Of a stretch of 64,000 bases of DNA, positions 62,147 to 64,000 are shown piece by piece. Source of the DNA: Novosphingobium sp. NDB2Meth1. GTDB lineage: Bacteria; Pseudomonadota; Alphaproteobacteria; Sphingomonadales; Sphingomonadaceae. A program made the translations under genes and the position numbers. Every line of letters begins with the position of its first letter. Within the stretch, counting starts at the first letter, position 1. Location of the stretch: positions 1 to 64,000 of the forward strand of contig NZ_FPEH01000012.1 of the NCBI RefSeq assembly GCF_900117425.1, read 5' to 3'. The notes beneath the pieces are model-generated. The model made no database searches. It was not told the DNA's origin and saw only the letters and a list, made by a program, of their open reading frames with translations.

Positions 62147-64000
62147 TCAGGCGCCGAAGGTGCGCTGCCACCAGCCGCGGCGCGGTTCGCCCGGCTTCTC
62201 GTCTGCCGGAGCCGGTGCGGCCGGAGCCTCGGCCGCAGTTTCCGACGCAGCATCTTGCGCCGGAGCTTCGGCAACTGGCGCATCCGGCTGAGGCGCTTCG
62301 ACTTCAGCCGATTCGCTCTTCTTGCGGCGTGTGCGCTTCGGCTTGGCCGGTGCTTCCGCTCCCGCTTCCGCTTCCGGCTCCACCGCGGGCGCTTCGACGG
62401 CGTCCTCCGCGACAGGCGCCTCGGCCTCGGCCGTGTCGGCCTTCTTGCGCCGCGTTCGCTTGGGCTTGGCGGGCGCTTCCACCTCGATTGCCGCCGCTAA
62501 GGGCTCCGCTGCAGCATCAGGCGCTGCCGCTTCGGCCTCGACAACTTCGGCATCGGCCTTCTTGCGGCGGCTGCGGCGCGGCTTGGCAGGCGCTTCCTCG
62601 ACAACAGCTTCAGGGGCAGGGGCCTCGACAGCAGCTTCCGCAGCCTCGACGGTTTCGGCCGATTCGCCAGCCTCGGCTTCCGACTCGGTCGCATCGGCGT
62701 CGCTGCTCTGCGTCTCGCCATCGCCGCGACCACCGCGCCGACGACGACCGCGGCGGCGGCGCTTGCGCGGTCCGCGCTCGTCGCCACGTTCACCGCCTTC
62801 GCTGTGCTCGCTGTCTTCGCCTTCCTCGTCTTCGCTTTCGGATTCGCCTTCAACGGACGCGGGTTGGGTGTTCTCGCCGCCTTCACGATCGCGGCCACGG
62901 CCCCGCCGGCGCTTGCGGCGCTTGCGGCGACCATCACCATCATCGCGCTCGCCGCGTTCACGGCGCTCGCCGCGCGGCTCGTCGTCGCCCTCGGCTTCTT
63001 CCTCGTCGGCGTAATCTTCCTCTTCGATCACGTCCTCTTCGGGCTCGATGATCGGTTCGAAGCGCGGCACGAACGAGGGCTTGGGCCCGCGCGAGGCGAC
63101 GCGCATCTTGGCGCCTTCGTTCTCGCCTTCGGGGATCACCTCGACCGAGACGCCATAGCGGTGTTCGATCTCTGCAAGATCGGCGCGCTTGGCGTTGAGC
63201 ACGTAGATCGCTGCTTCCTGGCTGGCATAGAGCGAGATGATCGTGCCTTTGCCCTTGGCCGCTTCGTCCTCGATCATGCGCAGCGCCGAAAGACCTGCCG
63301 ACGAGGCGGTCCGCACGAGGCCCGAGCCATCGCAGTGCGGGCAGGCACGGGTCGTCGCTTCGAGAACGCCGGTGCGCAGGCGCTGGCGGCTCATTTCCAT
63401 GAGGCCGAAGCCCGAGATACGGCCGACCTGGATGCGCGCGCGATCATTGCGCAGCGCGTCCTTCATCGCCTTCTCGACCTTGCGGACGTTGGAGCCATAT
63501 TCCATGTCGATGAAGTCGATCACGACAAGGCCGGCCATGTCGCGCAGGCGCAGCTGGCGGGCGATTTCACGCGCGGCTTCAAGGTTGGTGCTGACGGCCG
63601 TCGCCTCGATGCCATGCTCCTTGGTCGAGCGGCCCGAGTTGATGTCGATCGAGACGAGCGCCTCGGTCGGGTTGATCACGAGGTAGCCGCCGCTCTTCAG
63701 CTGAACGACCGGATCGTACATCGCGGTGAGCTGGTCCTCGGCGCCGTAGCGCTGGAACAGCGGCACCGGATCGGCGTACTGCTTCACCCGCTTGGCGTGG
63801 CTGGGCATGAGCAGCTTCATGAAGTCCTTGGCGGCGCGGTAGCCCTGCTCGCCTTCGACCACCACTTCCTCGATGTCGCGATTGTAGATGTCGCGGATCG
63901 CGCGCTTGATGAGGTCGCTGTCCGAATGGATCAGCGCGGGCGCGGAGGACTTCAGGGTGCGTTCGCGGATCTCGTCCCACAGGCGGGCGAGATAGTCGAA
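62147..64000 (-). CDS. rne: Ribonuclease E/G family protein (5' part missing)
   Basis: Endoribonuclease of mRNA turnover and rRNA processing. The visible 617 residues start in the RNase H-like/DNase I-like part (frame open through the right edge: FDYLARLWDEIRERTLKSSAPALIH). They include GGYLVINPTEALVSIDINSG (catalytic Asp region), VVIDFIDMEYGSNV and the Zn-link TRACPHCDGSGLV. From about 290 residues in, the tail is disordered: an acidic and Arg-rich stretch, then three APAKPxRxRRKK repeats, ending in EPRRGWWQRTFGA. The tail suits degradosome and RNA/membrane contacts. The N-terminal S1 domain lies outside the window. Confidence 0.94.
   Translation of the reverse strand, partial: FDYLARLWDEIRERTLKSSAPALIHSDSDLIKRAIRDIYNRDIEEVVVEGEQGYRAAKDFMKLLMPSHAKRVKQYADPVPLFQRYGAEDQLTAMYDPVVQLKSGGYLVINPTEALVSIDINSGRSTKEHGIEATAVSTNLEAAREIARQLRLRDMAGLVVIDFIDMEYGSNVRKVEKAMKDALRNDRARIQVGRISGFGLMEMSRQRLRTGVLEATTRACPHCDGSGLVRTASSAGLSALRMIEDEAAKGKGTIISLYASQEAAIYVLNAKRADLAEIEHRYGVSVEVIPEGENEGAKMRVASRGPKPSFVPRFEPIIEPEEDVIEEEDYADEEEAEGDDEPRGERRERGERDDGDGRRKRRKRRRGRGRDREGGENTQPASVEGESESEDEEGEDSEHSEGGERGDERGPRKRRRRGRRRRGGRGDGETQSSDADATESEAEAGESAETVEAAEAAVEAPAPEAVVEEAPAKPRRSRRKKADAEVVEAEAAAPDAAAEPLAAAIEVEAPAKPKRTRRKKADTAEAEAPVAEDAVEAPAVEPEAEAGAEAPAKPKRTRRKKSESAEVEAPQPDAPVAEAPAQDAASETAAEAPAAPAPADEKPGEPRRGWWQRTFGA
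62312..62597 (-). repeat. Three in-frame repeats in the RNase E C-terminal tail
   Basis: At about 62312-62350, 62441-62479 and 62560-62598 the gene repeats a unit encoding APAKPxRxRRKK, spaced 119-129 bases apart by acidic Ala/Glu/Pro linkers. It is a tandem-like protein repeat rather than a mobile element; repeat number could vary between strains. Confidence 0.75.

Overview
This window looks like chromosomal DNA of a sphingomonad alphaproteobacterium, most like Novosphingobium or a close relative. The evidence is high GC content with strong GC3 bias, a CckA hybrid kinase coupled to smpB, a recA promoter with the alphaproteobacterial SOS box GTTC-N7-GTTC, and a complete exosortase A (XrtA/PEP-CTERM) exopolysaccharide locus. 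No tRNA, rRNA, CRISPR array, transposase or integrase was found.

Layout. Positions 1-1321 hold no convincing gene, but contain two perfect palindromes and about 0.7 kb of pyrimidine-rich, highly foldable DNA. Positions 1322-11390 carry housekeeping and small accessory genes: argG, cfa, a glycine-zipper protein, an orphan phage-like repeat protein, a tightly overlapping five-gene unit (phosphatase, DUF4169, a 67-residue protein, an IalB-like protein, rlmN), tspO, a retropepsin-like protease and greB. Positions 11391-25375 hold a lytic transglycosylase, dapA, an aldehyde dehydrogenase, a patatin/3-hydroxybutyrate dehydrogenase pair, the overlapping smpB-DUF2062-cckA unit, a metallo-beta-lactamase-fold hydrolase and a secreted GH38-like protein. 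Positions 25376-37049 hold recA, a GST, a methyltransferase, alaS, a Kef-type antiporter, an S9 peptidase, glsA and trxB.

Positions 37053-55684 are the exosortase A locus. A leftward unit encodes a BioF2-like acetyltransferase, an acyl carrier protein and two alpha/beta-hydrolase-like proteins. A rightward unit encodes an acyl-CoA ligase, a PLP decarboxylase, the export lipoprotein, the chain-length protein, a tyrosine autokinase, an outer-membrane protein, an ExeA-like ATPase, a polysaccharide deacetylase, a FemAB-like protein, a glycosyltransferase, XrtA fused to EpsI, and an asparagine-synthase-like amidotransferase. Together these would make, modify and export a surface polysaccharide and sort PEP-CTERM proteins to the envelope. 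No PEP-CTERM substrate, priming sugar transferase, flippase or polymerase is present here. Two copies of the palindrome GTCCCG-N3-CGGGAC lie in the leader of the export/polymerisation genes.

Positions 55793-58250 hold a CHASE2-EAL c-di-GMP phosphodiesterase, then a 10-codon ORF with a very strong ribosome-binding site and a near-ideal intrinsic terminator. The rest carries sdhB-thioesterase-zapE, a solo Flp pilin, a methyltransferase and the 3' two-thirds or so of an RNase E/G gene that runs off the right edge. The points most worth a second look are the tiny ORF/terminator unit, the duplicated palindrome in the XrtA leader, the ACP-centred small-molecule genes of the XrtA locus, and the structured gene-free region at the left end.
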